Source: Duncaniella sp. (lineage in GTDB: Bacteria > Bacteroidota > Bacteroidia > Bacteroidales > Muribaculaceae). Taken from it: a stretch of DNA of 37,135 nucleotides. The stretch is from assembly GCA_029060405.1 (NCBI GenBank), contig JAIDUB010000065.1, positions 1 to 37,135 on the forward strand, in the 5' to 3' direction. The first letter of the stretch is position 1. Every line of letters begins with the position of its first letter. The notes under the pieces are model-generated. The model was not told the origin of the DNA, searched no databases, and was given only the letters and a program-made list of their open reading frames with translations. Of the stretch, positions 9,297 through 16,211 are shown in pieces. Both the position numbers and the translations under genes were made by a program.

Positions 9297-10541
9297 CTAT
9301 TTTATCTTCGTCAGGATTACGATGTATTCATTCGTCATAGTCGCCGCCGTCTCTCCGGTAATATTTGAGGGACTGTTTTTTAACGGCATCCTCTTATTCG
9401 GGATTTCGCGTATGATTGTAGTTTCATGTCTGAATCCACATTTTTCAAACATTTCAGCGGTGAAAAAATCTAAGCTGATTTGGATTGATTTCACCCGTCG
9501 GTTGCCTACTACATAGCAAGCCCTGCCGCCCTTTCTGACTACAGTTGCAATATTTTTTATCGATTTCCAGTAATCATTCAGGAAGGAGATGACCTCATAA
9601 TATCTTTTACTGTCCAAATGCTGTATTTCATTTAATTCATCACATATACTTTTGGTAGTAAATTGAGGAATTCTTGATATGGTACCGCCCATGAGGATAC
9701 GGTCAAGAGATTTGGCGTTCTCAAAATTAAACCATTCGTTAGCCCATCTGCTGAACTGACCGTATGCTACCGTGGTGTGGCTATCGCCGTAAGGAGGAGA
9801 AGTGACGATCATATCAACACTATTTAACGGAAGTATCTCGGACGGTATTACGCTTGATGTATTGAAATCATAGACCGAGGCGAGATCGGTCGTGCCTGTA
9901 GAATTGAAAGATTCCAATCCATTCAGATTCCGTTGAATTTTCTTCTCGAACGTGCAGAATACATCAGGATTAAATTTTGAAATCTGTTTATCGCTCATCC
10001 GATAGCGTTTAAATTCACTGTTCCTTGTATAGCTTACTTCTCTTACTGTTTCGGATAGACAAAGTAAAAAGAAATCTTGAATTTCAGGCTTTAACTCTAA
10101 TATTATTTGATTTAGATAAGATAACTTGTACAGACTGTCGCGGGAGTACCAAAAATCATAGTTGTAGATCCTGCTGAAATCGGTATTGATTACGTCAACA
10201 GGATTGTATATCATAATGCTCGCAGTTATGTATGCAATGCCGGCATTAATATCATCAATATTGAAATGTCTGTTTTTTACCCGGCTCATAAATCGAGCGA
10301 GTGGATTAAGGTCTGTTCCTATAGAATGGATGCCTTTAATAGAGGATTCCACTAAAGTAGTGCCGCTTCCAACGTATGGGTCAAATATCACATTAAGATT
10401 TCCCTCGGGCGCAAAGTCCTCAATCAGTTTCCTTGCAATCTGAGGAATCATCATAGCCGGATACGTATGATAACAGTGGGTAAATTCTTTCGTATCTGCC
10501 GTACGAAAATTCCAGTAGTTATCAATTACTCGATTATACAT
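9297..10541 (-). CDS. DNA methyltransferase of a type II R-M system (probable N4-cytosine)
   Basis: This 414-residue SAM-dependent DNA methyltransferase protects host sites from the endonuclease encoded divergently. The SAM-binding motif I is FDPYVGSGTT (53-62) with the acidic GTDLNP at 75-80. The catalytic motif IV is TSPPY (247-251), the variant typical of N4-cytosine enzymes. THCYHTYPAMMIPQIA (21-36) looks like motif X. About 180 residues separate motifs I and IV, room for a target-recognition region. The link to N4-cytosine also fits the partner: MvaI and BcnI systems use N4C methylases. The region is AT-richer than its neighbours, suggesting acquisition by transfer. The recognition sequence is unknown. 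Confidence 0.9.
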   Translation of the reverse strand: MYNRVIDNYWNFRTADTKEFTHCYHTYPAMMIPQIARKLIEDFAPEGNLNVIFDPYVGSGTTLVESSIKGIHSIGTDLNPLARFMSRVKNRHFNIDDINAGIAYITASIMIYNPVDVINTDFSRIYNYDFWYSRDSLYKLSYLNQIILELKPEIQDFFLLCLSETVREVSYTRNSEFKRYRMSDKQISKFNPDVFCTFEKKIQRNLNGLESFNSTGTTDLASVYDFNTSSVIPSEILPLNSVDMIVTSPPYGDSHTTVAYGQFSRWANEWFNFENAKSLDRILMGGTISRIPQFTTKSICDELNEIQHLDSKRYYEVISFLNDYWKSIKNIATVVRKGGRACYVVGNRRVKSIQISLDFFTAEMFEKCGFRHETTIIREIPNKRMPLKNSPSNITGETAATMTNEYIVILTKIK

Positions 10542-10593
10542 TATGGTGTATCAGTAAATTCTTTTATTTCATTTCATAGATGAGACTTGCGCG

Positions 10594-10601
10594 CAAAGAT
10601 A
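10594..10601 (-). promoter_or_regulatory. -7 box of the methyltransferase promoter
   Basis: TATCTTTG (minus) lies 53 bases before the methyltransferase ATG. The 19-21 spacing has no TTG; instead the stretch just upstream holds palindrome 1 (10610-10624), where a bound control protein would block RNA polymerase. Confidence 0.6.
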
Positions 10602-10609
10602 CAAAATTT

Positions 10610-10624
10610 CTCTCAAATTGAGGG
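10610..10624. promoter_or_regulatory. Putative C-protein operator 1
   Basis: CTCTCAAATTGAGGG is an imperfect palindrome centred on 10617 (one mismatched pair). It sits between the -7 box and the expected -33 of the methyltransferase promoter. It shares the CTCTCA/TGAGAG half-sites with operator 2, 45 bp away centre to centre. Confidence 0.55.
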
Positions 10625-10646
10625 GACTTGCGAATGTTGGAATTAA

Positions 10647-10654
10647 TAATTTTG
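10647..10654 (+). promoter_or_regulatory. -7 box of the control-protein/endonuclease promoter
   Basis: TAATTTTG matches TAnnTTTG and predicts a start near 10661, leaving only ~14 nt of leader before the chosen ATG at 10675. The -33 is not canonical, as expected for a regulated promoter. Confidence 0.55.
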
Positions 10655-10669
10655 CTCTCAAAATGAGAG
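10655..10669. promoter_or_regulatory. Putative C-protein operator 2 (overlaps start site and RBS)
   Basis: CTCTCA-AAA-TGAGAG is a perfect 6+3+6 palindrome directly after the -7 box. Its right arm is part of the GAGAGA ribosome-binding site of the HTH gene, so occupancy would shut down that gene and the endonuclease: autorepression by inference. Confidence 0.58.
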
Positions 10670-10674
10670 AAATT

Positions 10675-10953
10675 ATGGAGAAATCTGATTATCAGAATGA
10701 AGTTGTCAACAGGATTCGACAACTAAGAATTGACAATGAGGTAAGCCAAATAGGATTGGCCGGTATTATCGATGTCAGTGCCGGTCAAATCGGTAATATT
10801 GAAAGTCCGAAATTTCAACATAAGTACACGCTGAAGCAACTATACTTAATTTCCAAATATTTCAATGTACCTGTTTCTTATCTGCTTACAGGTAAAAAGG
10901 AAATCTTAGATTGCGAATCTTTCATAATGGCCTTGATAAGATATGACGAATAA
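10675..10953 (+). CDS. HTH (XRE-family) control protein of the R-M system
   Basis: This small DNA-binding regulator has 92 residues when started at the ATG at 10675. In-frame ATGs at 10618 and 10663 lie before or inside the predicted promoter and operator and are rejected. The XRE helix-turn-helix spans about 12-72: IRQLRIDNEVSQIGLAGIIDVSAGQIGNIE, then LKQLYLISKYFNVPVSYLLTG. Size and position, just ahead of and overlapping the endonuclease by 11 bases, match C proteins of type II R-M systems, which time endonuclease expression after the methylase. Palindromes at 10610-10624 and 10655-10669 are the likely binding sites. It could instead act only as a repressor; this is not decidable here. Confidence 0.82.
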   Translation: MEKSDYQNEVVNRIRQLRIDNEVSQIGLAGIIDVSAGQIGNIESPKFQHKYTLKQLYLISKYFNVPVSYLLTGKKEILDCESFIMALIRYDE

Positions 10954-11692
10954 AGATAAAATAATTGACGCTTTTCGTAAGGTAAAAGCGTTGGGCTGGA
11001 TTAAAAGCCACAGACGCAATAACACTGGCATAGGAAAAACGTTTGAAGATTGCATAGGTGTAGTTGAAAACAATCTTAACGAGCCTGACTTATATGGGTA
11101 TGAAATCAAATCACATAGGGAGGAATCGTCCTCATATGTCACACTATTCACAAAATCTCCTTCATATCCGAAAAGAGGAGCAAATGCGTATCTGAAGGAT
11201 AATTTTGGAGAAAATTATCCCGGCAGTGATATGAAGAAACTGCATACGTCGATATTTGCTAATGGTTTTAACTCGTTTATGGGGCGTTATTCTTTCAAGT
11301 TGTTGCATAAACCTGAGGAAAAAAGAATCTATATAGGTGTATTCACATTAGGCGGTGGCACGTTATTGGACGATTCAGTATATTACACATACGATGATAT
11401 CAGCAAGGCCCTGAATGATAAATTGCATAATCTTCTATATGTAAAGGCGCGGCGAGTTCATAATTCTGACGGTACGGAATCGTTTAGCTTTGATTCGGCG
11501 GAAATATATACCACACCTTCTTTAGATAAATTTTTGAGTATGCTTGACAAAGGAGAAATTATGTACGATATAAGAATGGGTGCCTACAGCAGCGGTAGAA
11601 ATATTGGAAAGCCGCATGATCACGGAAGCGGTTTTAGAATAATGGAAAAGAATATTAAAGAACTTTATTCTTATCATGAAGATGTGATGTAA
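10943..11692 (+). CDS. Type II restriction endonuclease, MvaI/BcnI family
   Basis: This 249-residue endonuclease resembles the MvaI/BcnI family, monomeric enzymes of the MutH-like PD-(D/E)xK fold. The opening NNTGIGKTFEDCIGVVENN and the catalytic stretch PDLYGYEIKSHR are diagnostic: Asp49, Glu54 and Lys56 form D-x4-E-x-K as in MvaI. Length matches the family. The ATG lies inside the end of the HTH gene (11-base overlap), so translation is coupled. MvaI and BcnI cut CCWGG and CCSGG, but specificity here cannot be read from sequence. It lies back-to-back with the methyltransferase, forming an intact M < > C-R cassette in AT-rich DNA. No frameshift or truncation is visible. Confidence 0.92.
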   Translation: MTNKDKIIDAFRKVKALGWIKSHRRNNTGIGKTFEDCIGVVENNLNEPDLYGYEIKSHREESSSYVTLFTKSPSYPKRGANAYLKDNFGENYPGSDMKKLHTSIFANGFNSFMGRYSFKLLHKPEEKRIYIGVFTLGGGTLLDDSVYYTYDDISKALNDKLHNLLYVKARRVHNSDGTESFSFDSAEIYTTPSLDKFLSMLDKGEIMYDIRMGAYSSGRNIGKPHDHGSGFRIMEKNIKELYSYHEDVM

Positions 11693-11714
11693 TATCCTCA
11701 TAAGGTAAAAAATC

Positions 11715-11743
11715 GGCGGCATCGACTCAAAGTCGATGCCGCC
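11715..11743. terminator. Bidirectional terminator between endonuclease and eda
   Basis: GGCGGCATCGACT-CAA-AGTCGATGCCGCC is a perfect 13-bp stem. On minus it is followed by GATTTTTT (good terminator for eda); on plus by ATAGTTTTGG. It separates the R-M cassette from the kdgK-eda operon. Confidence 0.85.
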
Positions 11744-11768
11744 ATAGTTTTGGATGGAAACCGGGCTA

Positions 11769-12440
11769 TCAGCAGCCGCGGGCGTCTTTTACATACTTGA
11801 GGGCTTCGGCGCACTTGTCGGTGACATATTTCCAGTCGCCAGCAGCAACCTTGTCGCCGGGGAAGAGCTTGGAACCCATGCCTACGCAGAACACGCCGGC
11901 CTTGATCCAAGAGGTGAGGTTCTCGAGGGTGGGTTCAACACCGCCGGTAACCATGAGCTTCGACCATGGCATGGGAGCCATGAGACCCTTGACGAGTTTC
12001 GGACCGAGAACATCGCCGGGGAAGATCTTGCAAAGATCGCAACCAACTTCCTGAGCGGCGCCTACCTCAGATACTGAGCCGCAACCGGGAGTGTAGGGGA
12101 CGAGGCGACGGTTGCATACGCGGGCAACTTCGGGGTTGAAAAGCGGGCCAACAACGAAGCATGCACCGAGCTGGATGTAGAGAGCAGCAGTAGCGGGATC
12201 AACTACCGAACCTACTCCCATAGCCATGTCGGGGCACTCTTTAGCTGCATATTTTACAACTTCGGCAAATACTTCGTGAGCGAAGTCGCCGCGGTTGGTG
12301 AACTCAAATGCGCGGACGCCACCTTTGTAGCAAGCCTTTACGACCTGCTTGGCAACTTCGGCATCCTTGTGATAGAACACGGGTACCATACCGGTCTCAC
12401 CCATCTTCTTCAGCACTGCGATTTTATCAAAACGTGCCAT
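11769..12440 (-). CDS. eda: 2-dehydro-3-deoxy-phosphogluconate (KDPG) aldolase
   Basis: Eda cleaves KDPG into pyruvate and glyceraldehyde-3-phosphate. The 223-residue class I aldolase has the catalytic Glu in AFEFTNRG, the Schiff-base Lys in [12 protein letters not shown], and the phosphate-binding turns MVTGGVEPT and VGMGSKLF. It lies 77 bases downstream of kdgK on the same strand, so the pair converts KDG (from glucuronate, galacturonate or pectin-derived uronates) into central metabolites. A strong stem-loop terminator follows at 11715-11743. A 4-hydroxy-2-oxoglutarate aldolase side activity is possible, as in relatives. Confidence 0.95.
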   Translation of the reverse strand: MARFDKIAVLKKMGETGMVPVFYHKDAEVAKQVVKACYKGGVRAFEFTNRGDFAHEVFAEVVKYAAKECPDMAMGVGSVVDPATAALYIQLGACFVVGPLFNPEVARVCNRRLVPYTPGCGSVSEVGAAQEVGCDLCKIFPGDVLGPKLVKGLMAPMPWSKLMVTGGVEPTLENLTSWIKAGVFCVGMGSKLFPGDKVAAGDWKYVTDKCAEALKYVKDARGC

Positions 12441-12494
12441 CTTATCTTATTAAAAAAATGAGAATTTTGAATGTGGAATTTAAAATTTCGGATG

Positions 12495-12515
12495 ATTAAT
12501 CATTAATCATTAATC
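12495..12515. repeat. Three tandem ATTAATC heptamers
   Basis: ATTAATC occurs three times head to tail immediately after the kdgK stop codon, in the 77-base gap before eda. Function unknown; slippage-prone. Confidence 0.7.
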
Positions 12516-12517
12516 AT

Positions 12518-13537
12518 TTAGCGCTGTACGCGGCCATTGGCGCTACCGCCTGCGAGAGCCTTCACTTCGTCGACAGTCACGAGGTTGAAGTCGCCAGGGA
12601 TAGTCTGCTTGAGAGCCGAAGCGGCAACGGCAAATTCGAGGGCCTCACCCTGAGTGGGCATGGTGAGAAGACCGTAGATGATACCGCCCGAGAAAGAGTC
12701 GCCGCCACCTACGCGGTCGATGATGGGGTTGATATCGTAGCGCTTTGACTCATAGAATTCCTTGCCGTTGTAGATCATAGCCTTCCAGCCGTTGTGGGTA
12801 GCTGAGAATGATTCGCGGAGGGTTGAGATCACATACTCGAAGTTAAATTCTTCAGCCATAGCCTTGAAGATACCCTTGTAGCCTTCAGCATTGGTTTCGC
12901 CGCCTTCCACGTCAGCATCGGGCTTGAAGCCGAGGCAGAGTTCGGCATCTTCCTCGTTGCCGATACAAACATCGACATACTTCATGAGAGGACGCATGAT
13001 AGACTGAGCTTTTTCCTTGGTCCAGAGTTTCTTGCGGAAGTTGAGGTCAACCGATACCTTTACGCCGTGACGCTTGGCAGCCTCGCAGGCGAGACGGGTG
13101 AGCTCGGCAGCCTTGTCGGAGATAGCGGGAGTGATACCGCTCCAGTGGAACCAGCTTGCGCCTTCCATGATAGCGTCGAAATCGAAATCTTCGGGATCAG
13201 CCTCGGAGATAGCGGAGTGAGCGCGGTCATAGATAACCTTCGAGGGGCGCATGGAAGCACCGGTCTCGCAGTAGTAGATACCTACACGGTCGCCGCCACG
13301 GGCAATATGGTCGGTCTTTACGCCATAACGACGGAGTGCGTTGAGGGCAGCCTGGCCGATTTCGTGTTTGGGAAGTTTGGTTACAAAGTAAGCGTCGAGA
13401 CCATAGTTGGCGCAGCTTACGGCTACGTTAGCTTCACCACCACCCCAGATTACATCAAAATTGTCTACTTCAACGAAGCGGTGACATCCTTTCGGAGAAA
13501 GGCGAAGCATGATTTCACCTAAAGTTACGATTTTCAT
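12518..13537 (-). CDS. kdgK: 2-dehydro-3-deoxygluconokinase (PfkB-type sugar kinase)
   Basis: This 339-residue PfkB-family kinase is assigned as KDG kinase, which phosphorylates KDG to KDPG with ATP. It shows the PfkB opening MKIVTLGEIMLRLSP, the sugar-binding GGGEANVAVSCANYG, and the ATP-site/anion-hole signature DRVGGGDSFSGGIIYGL with the catalytic Asp. Substrate assignment rests on eda lying directly downstream in the same operon, the next enzyme of the uronate branch of Entner-Doudoroff metabolism. A ribokinase-like specificity cannot be excluded by sequence alone. No canonical -33/-7 promoter was found in the short gap (13538-13606) upstream. Confidence 0.92.
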   Translation of the reverse strand: MKIVTLGEIMLRLSPKGCHRFVEVDNFDVIWGGGEANVAVSCANYGLDAYFVTKLPKHEIGQAALNALRRYGVKTDHIARGGDRVGIYYCETGASMRPSKVIYDRAHSAISEADPEDFDFDAIMEGASWFHWSGITPAISDKAAELTRLACEAAKRHGVKVSVDLNFRKKLWTKEKAQSIMRPLMKYVDVCIGNEEDAELCLGFKPDADVEGGETNAEGYKGIFKAMAEEFNFEYVISTLRESFSATHNGWKAMIYNGKEFYESKRYDINPIIDRVGGGDSFSGGIIYGLLTMPTQGEALEFAVAASALKQTIPGDFNLVTVDEVKALAGGSANGRVQR

Positions 13538-13606
13538 TTTCTTATTGATTTATAGGTTAAGGATTTGGTTAATTAAATTCGGCTATATATTATATATGTG
13601 GAGAGA

Positions 13607-15142
13607 CTACAGTTCGATTTGCTCGAGTTTTCGCAGGAATGCCTCGTGCATGGCCTGAGCGGCACGCCGGCCGTCGCCCATGGCGAGAATTACCGTGGCC
13701 GGACCGCGCACAATATCACCTCCGGCATAAATGCAGGAGGCTGACGATTTCATCGATGCGTTGTCAACCACGATACCGCCCTGACGGGTCATCTCGAGAT
13801 CGGGAAGCGATTTGGGGGGATTGGGGAGGGAGCCTACGCTCACCACCACGAGGTCAACGGGTACTTCCACGATATCACCTTCGACCGGCACGGGTGAACG
13901 GCGGCCGGTAGAGTCGGGTTCGCCAAGCTCCATACGCTGGAGGCGCATGGCGCGAAGGAATCCGTTTTCATCGGCGAGATATTCCACCGGATTGTGAAGG
14001 GTGAGGAATTCCACGCCTTCCTCACGGGCATGCCTTATCTCCTCAACTCGCGCGGGCATTTCATCCTCGCTGCGGCGATACACTATCATGGCGCGCTTGG
14101 CTCCGAGGCGGCGGGCATAGCGCACGGCGTCCATAGCCGTGTTGCCGCCTCCTATCACGGCCACGTGCTTTTCGTTGAGGCTCGTGGAGTTTACGCCATA
14201 TATTTTGGATTTCAGCAGATTCAGTCTTATCAGATATTCGTTGGCGGTCATCACTCCGGGGAGATTTTCGCCGGGGATTCCCATAAAGCGGGGTTTCCCG
14301 GCTCCGGTGGCGATGTATATGCCTTTGAATCCCATCTCGTGGAGTTGGTCGTAGGAAAATGTCTTGCCCACGAAGCAGTCCTTGACGAGTTCCACGCCCG
14401 AGGCGCGGAGTTTTTCAATTTCGTATTCCACCACTGCATTTGGCAGGCAGAATTCGGGAATACCGTATTTCAACACGCCGCCAAACTGGTGTAGCGCTTC
14501 AAAAACCGTCACGTTGTAGCCGCGCTTGGCCATGTCACCGGCAAAAGCCAGCCCGGAAGGACCCGAACCTACCACGGCTATCTTGATGGATATGAGCGGT
14601 GCCTGACGTACCGGTACGGGCTCCTCCACCACTTCAGGAGCTTCGGCGACGGCCGACGGCACGGTGGCGCCCATGCGGGCCATAGCGCGGTTGACGTCGG
14701 CGGTGAAACGCTCGAGGTTGCCAATCGATACAGGCGGTTTCTTCATCTTGTTGTATATGCACGATGCCTCGCATTGCTTTTCCTGCGGACATACTCGGCC
14801 GCAAACGGCGGGGAGCACTGTGGTTTCGTCGAGAACTTCAAGAGCCATCTTGAAATTGCGGCGCTCTATATTCTTTATGAAACCGGGAATATTGTTGTGG
14901 ACGGGACATCCTTTCACGCAGCCGGGGTCGGGGCAGTCAAGGCAGCGGCGTGCTTCGAGCACGGCCTGCTCGAGCGAGAGACCTTGGTTTACCTCATCCT
15001 CGCATGTGATGCGGTAGGCCGCGTCGACTTCGGGCATCTTGGCACGCGGTATGGCCGTACGCTCGCGCGTGGGAATTGCAGCGCGCAGCTCTTCACGCCA
15101 TTTGTCGTCGCGGGATGTTATGCTATGGTTAACGGTGTTCAT
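13607..15142 (-). CDS. nfnB: NADPH-binding large flavoprotein (GltA/NfnB-like)
   Basis: This 511-residue protein of the glutamate-synthase small-chain family contains FAD, NADPH and Fe-S sites. The N-terminal ferredoxin-like motifs are CLDCPDPGCVKGCP and CGRVCPQEKQCEASC. The dinucleotide folds are VVGSGPSGLAFAGDMAKRG (FAD) and VIGGGNTAMDAVRYARRLGA (NADPH), and the C-terminal CIYAGGDIVRG follows. It overlaps the DHODB-like partner gene by 4 bases (ATGA). Such pairs are NADH-dependent ferredoxin:NADP+ oxidoreductases (NfnAB) that bifurcate electrons. They are often labelled NADPH-dependent glutamate synthase or sulfide dehydrogenase. No glutamate synthase large subunit is adjacent, which favours Nfn. 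An insert of about 25 residues before the FAD fold (Pro/Glu-rich) is unusual in length. Confidence 0.85.
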   Translation of the reverse strand: MNTVNHSITSRDDKWREELRAAIPTRERTAIPRAKMPEVDAAYRITCEDEVNQGLSLEQAVLEARRCLDCPDPGCVKGCPVHNNIPGFIKNIERRNFKMALEVLDETTVLPAVCGRVCPQEKQCEASCIYNKMKKPPVSIGNLERFTADVNRAMARMGATVPSAVAEAPEVVEEPVPVRQAPLISIKIAVVGSGPSGLAFAGDMAKRGYNVTVFEALHQFGGVLKYGIPEFCLPNAVVEYEIEKLRASGVELVKDCFVGKTFSYDQLHEMGFKGIYIATGAGKPRFMGIPGENLPGVMTANEYLIRLNLLKSKIYGVNSTSLNEKHVAVIGGGNTAMDAVRYARRLGAKRAMIVYRRSEDEMPARVEEIRHAREEGVEFLTLHNPVEYLADENGFLRAMRLQRMELGEPDSTGRRSPVPVEGDIVEVPVDLVVVSVGSLPNPPKSLPDLEMTRQGGIVVDNASMKSSASCIYAGGDIVRGPATVILAMGDGRRAAQAMHEAFLRKLEQIEL

Positions 15143-15900
15143 ACGAAATGGCGTTGGCGGTTGAGAAGCTGGTCGAAATCAATGGCATGGGCATCGAAAG
15201 CAGGGCCTTCAATGCAGGTGAGGAGGCGCTTGCCGCCTACCATCACGCGGCATATGCCGCACAGCCCGATGCCGTCGATCATCATCATGTTGAGTATCGC
15301 CGTGGCGCGCACACCTTTGTGCCGGGTGATGTCGGCGATTGACATGAGCAGGGTGGTGGGACCCGACATTATGATATGGTCGGGCTTGACGCGCGCGAGT
15401 AATTCGTTGAGAGCCGGTTCTACTCCGGTTGCGCTCGCATCGACAATCTCGCTGTATTTTTCCACGAGAGGCAGAAGGCAGGCCGCCTGAGCCGATTGCT
15501 CCGAGAATACCGATATCACCCGGGTATTGTGCTCGCGGCATGAACGGATTACAGGCAGCAGAGGCACGAATCCGGCTCCGTCGCCTATGCACACCACCGT
15601 AGCATCCTCGTCGATTTTCATTGCCTGACCGAGAGGCCCGAGAACGTCGGGAATCACCATTCCGGGCTCGAGCGACGAAAGCAGGTCGCCAAGGCCGGCG
15701 GCACGGTGTATGATGATGCTTATAGTATCGTCGGCGGCAGAAGTCTTGACGATAGTGAACGGGATACGCATGCCTTCGCTGTCGAAACGGACTATGACGA
15801 AATGTCCGGGACGGGCGGCGCGGGCTACGGGTCCGTTCTCTATCACTATCTGGGCCGTGAGCGGCGAATAGTGGATTATTTCTTTTATCTCGTTGAGCAT
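15139..15900 (-). CDS. nfnA: Dihydroorotate dehydrogenase B-like FAD/NAD subunit (NfnA-like)
   Basis: This 253-residue ferredoxin-reductase-like subunit has FAD contacts in GMRIPFTI, the NAD-binding CIGDGAGFVPLLPVIR, and a C-terminal [2Fe-2S] site. The site reads MIDGIGLCGICRV...LLTCIEGPAFD, the Asp plus three Cys pattern of NfnA/PyrK-like proteins. It is translated ahead of and coupled to nfnB (ATGA overlap). Together they would balance NADH, NADPH and reduced ferredoxin in an anaerobe. No dihydroorotate dehydrogenase catalytic gene is adjacent, arguing against a PyrK role. Its promoter (15959-15989) is canonical and divergent from that of the glycogen synthase. Confidence 0.86.
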   Translation of the reverse strand: MLNEIKEIIHYSPLTAQIVIENGPVARAARPGHFVIVRFDSEGMRIPFTIVKTSAADDTISIIIHRAAGLGDLLSSLEPGMVIPDVLGPLGQAMKIDEDATVVCIGDGAGFVPLLPVIRSCREHNTRVISVFSEQSAQAACLLPLVEKYSEIVDASATGVEPALNELLARVKPDHIIMSGPTTLLMSIADITRHKGVRATAILNMMMIDGIGLCGICRVMVGGKRLLTCIEGPAFDAHAIDFDQLLNRQRHFV

Positions 15901-15958
15901 CTTGTTGAAACGTAGGGTAGAGGTGGTCTCGATAATTCAAGAGCCCTCATTAATTTCA

Positions 15959-15989
15959 CAAAGTTAGTGAAGTTTTTCAACAAATGCAA
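15959..15989 (-). promoter_or_regulatory. nfnAB promoter
   Basis: On minus, TTG (15989-15987), 20 nt, then TAACTTTG (15966-15959). It matches the Bacteroidetes consensus and lies about 60 bases before the nfnA ATG. Confidence 0.75.
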
Positions 15990-15990
15990 T

Positions 15991-16050
15991 TTTTAATCGA
16001 GATTAATCGGGATTAATCGGGAGGATGCGGGGTGAATCGGGATTAATCCG
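15991..16050. repeat. GATTAATCGG repeat array between divergent promoters
   Basis: GATTAATCGG occurs at 16001-16010 and 16011-16020, with close variants at 15992-16000, 16031-16040 (GGTGAATCGG) and 16041-16050 (GATTAATCCG). The array lies in the 311-base gap between nfnA and the glycogen synthase, just upstream of both promoters. It could be a regulator-binding cluster or a simple expanded repeat. Confidence 0.65.
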
Positions 16051-16125
16051 GTGGAAACCGGGGAGGAATCGTGGCGATTGAGGGTCGGTTTGGAGCGGAT
16101 TTTTGGTCTGTTGGCTATAATGCTA

Positions 16126-16156
16126 TTGATTTTAACGAAAAAAAATAGTACCTTTG
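16126..16156 (+). promoter_or_regulatory. Glycogen synthase/phosphorylase promoter
   Basis: TTG (16126-16128), 20 nt, TACCTTTG (16149-16156): a canonical Bacteroidetes promoter with a leader of about 50 nt. Confidence 0.78.
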
Positions 16157-16211
16157 CGGCTTGAAAAATATAGTTTGTAAAGAATCGTTCATACTTATCA
16201 ATCGATAATAT

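Noticed and set aside
13538-13606. kdgK promoter or palindromic operator in TATATATTATATATG
   Set aside because: AT-rich and self-complementary by composition; no TAnnTTTG box and no support for function.
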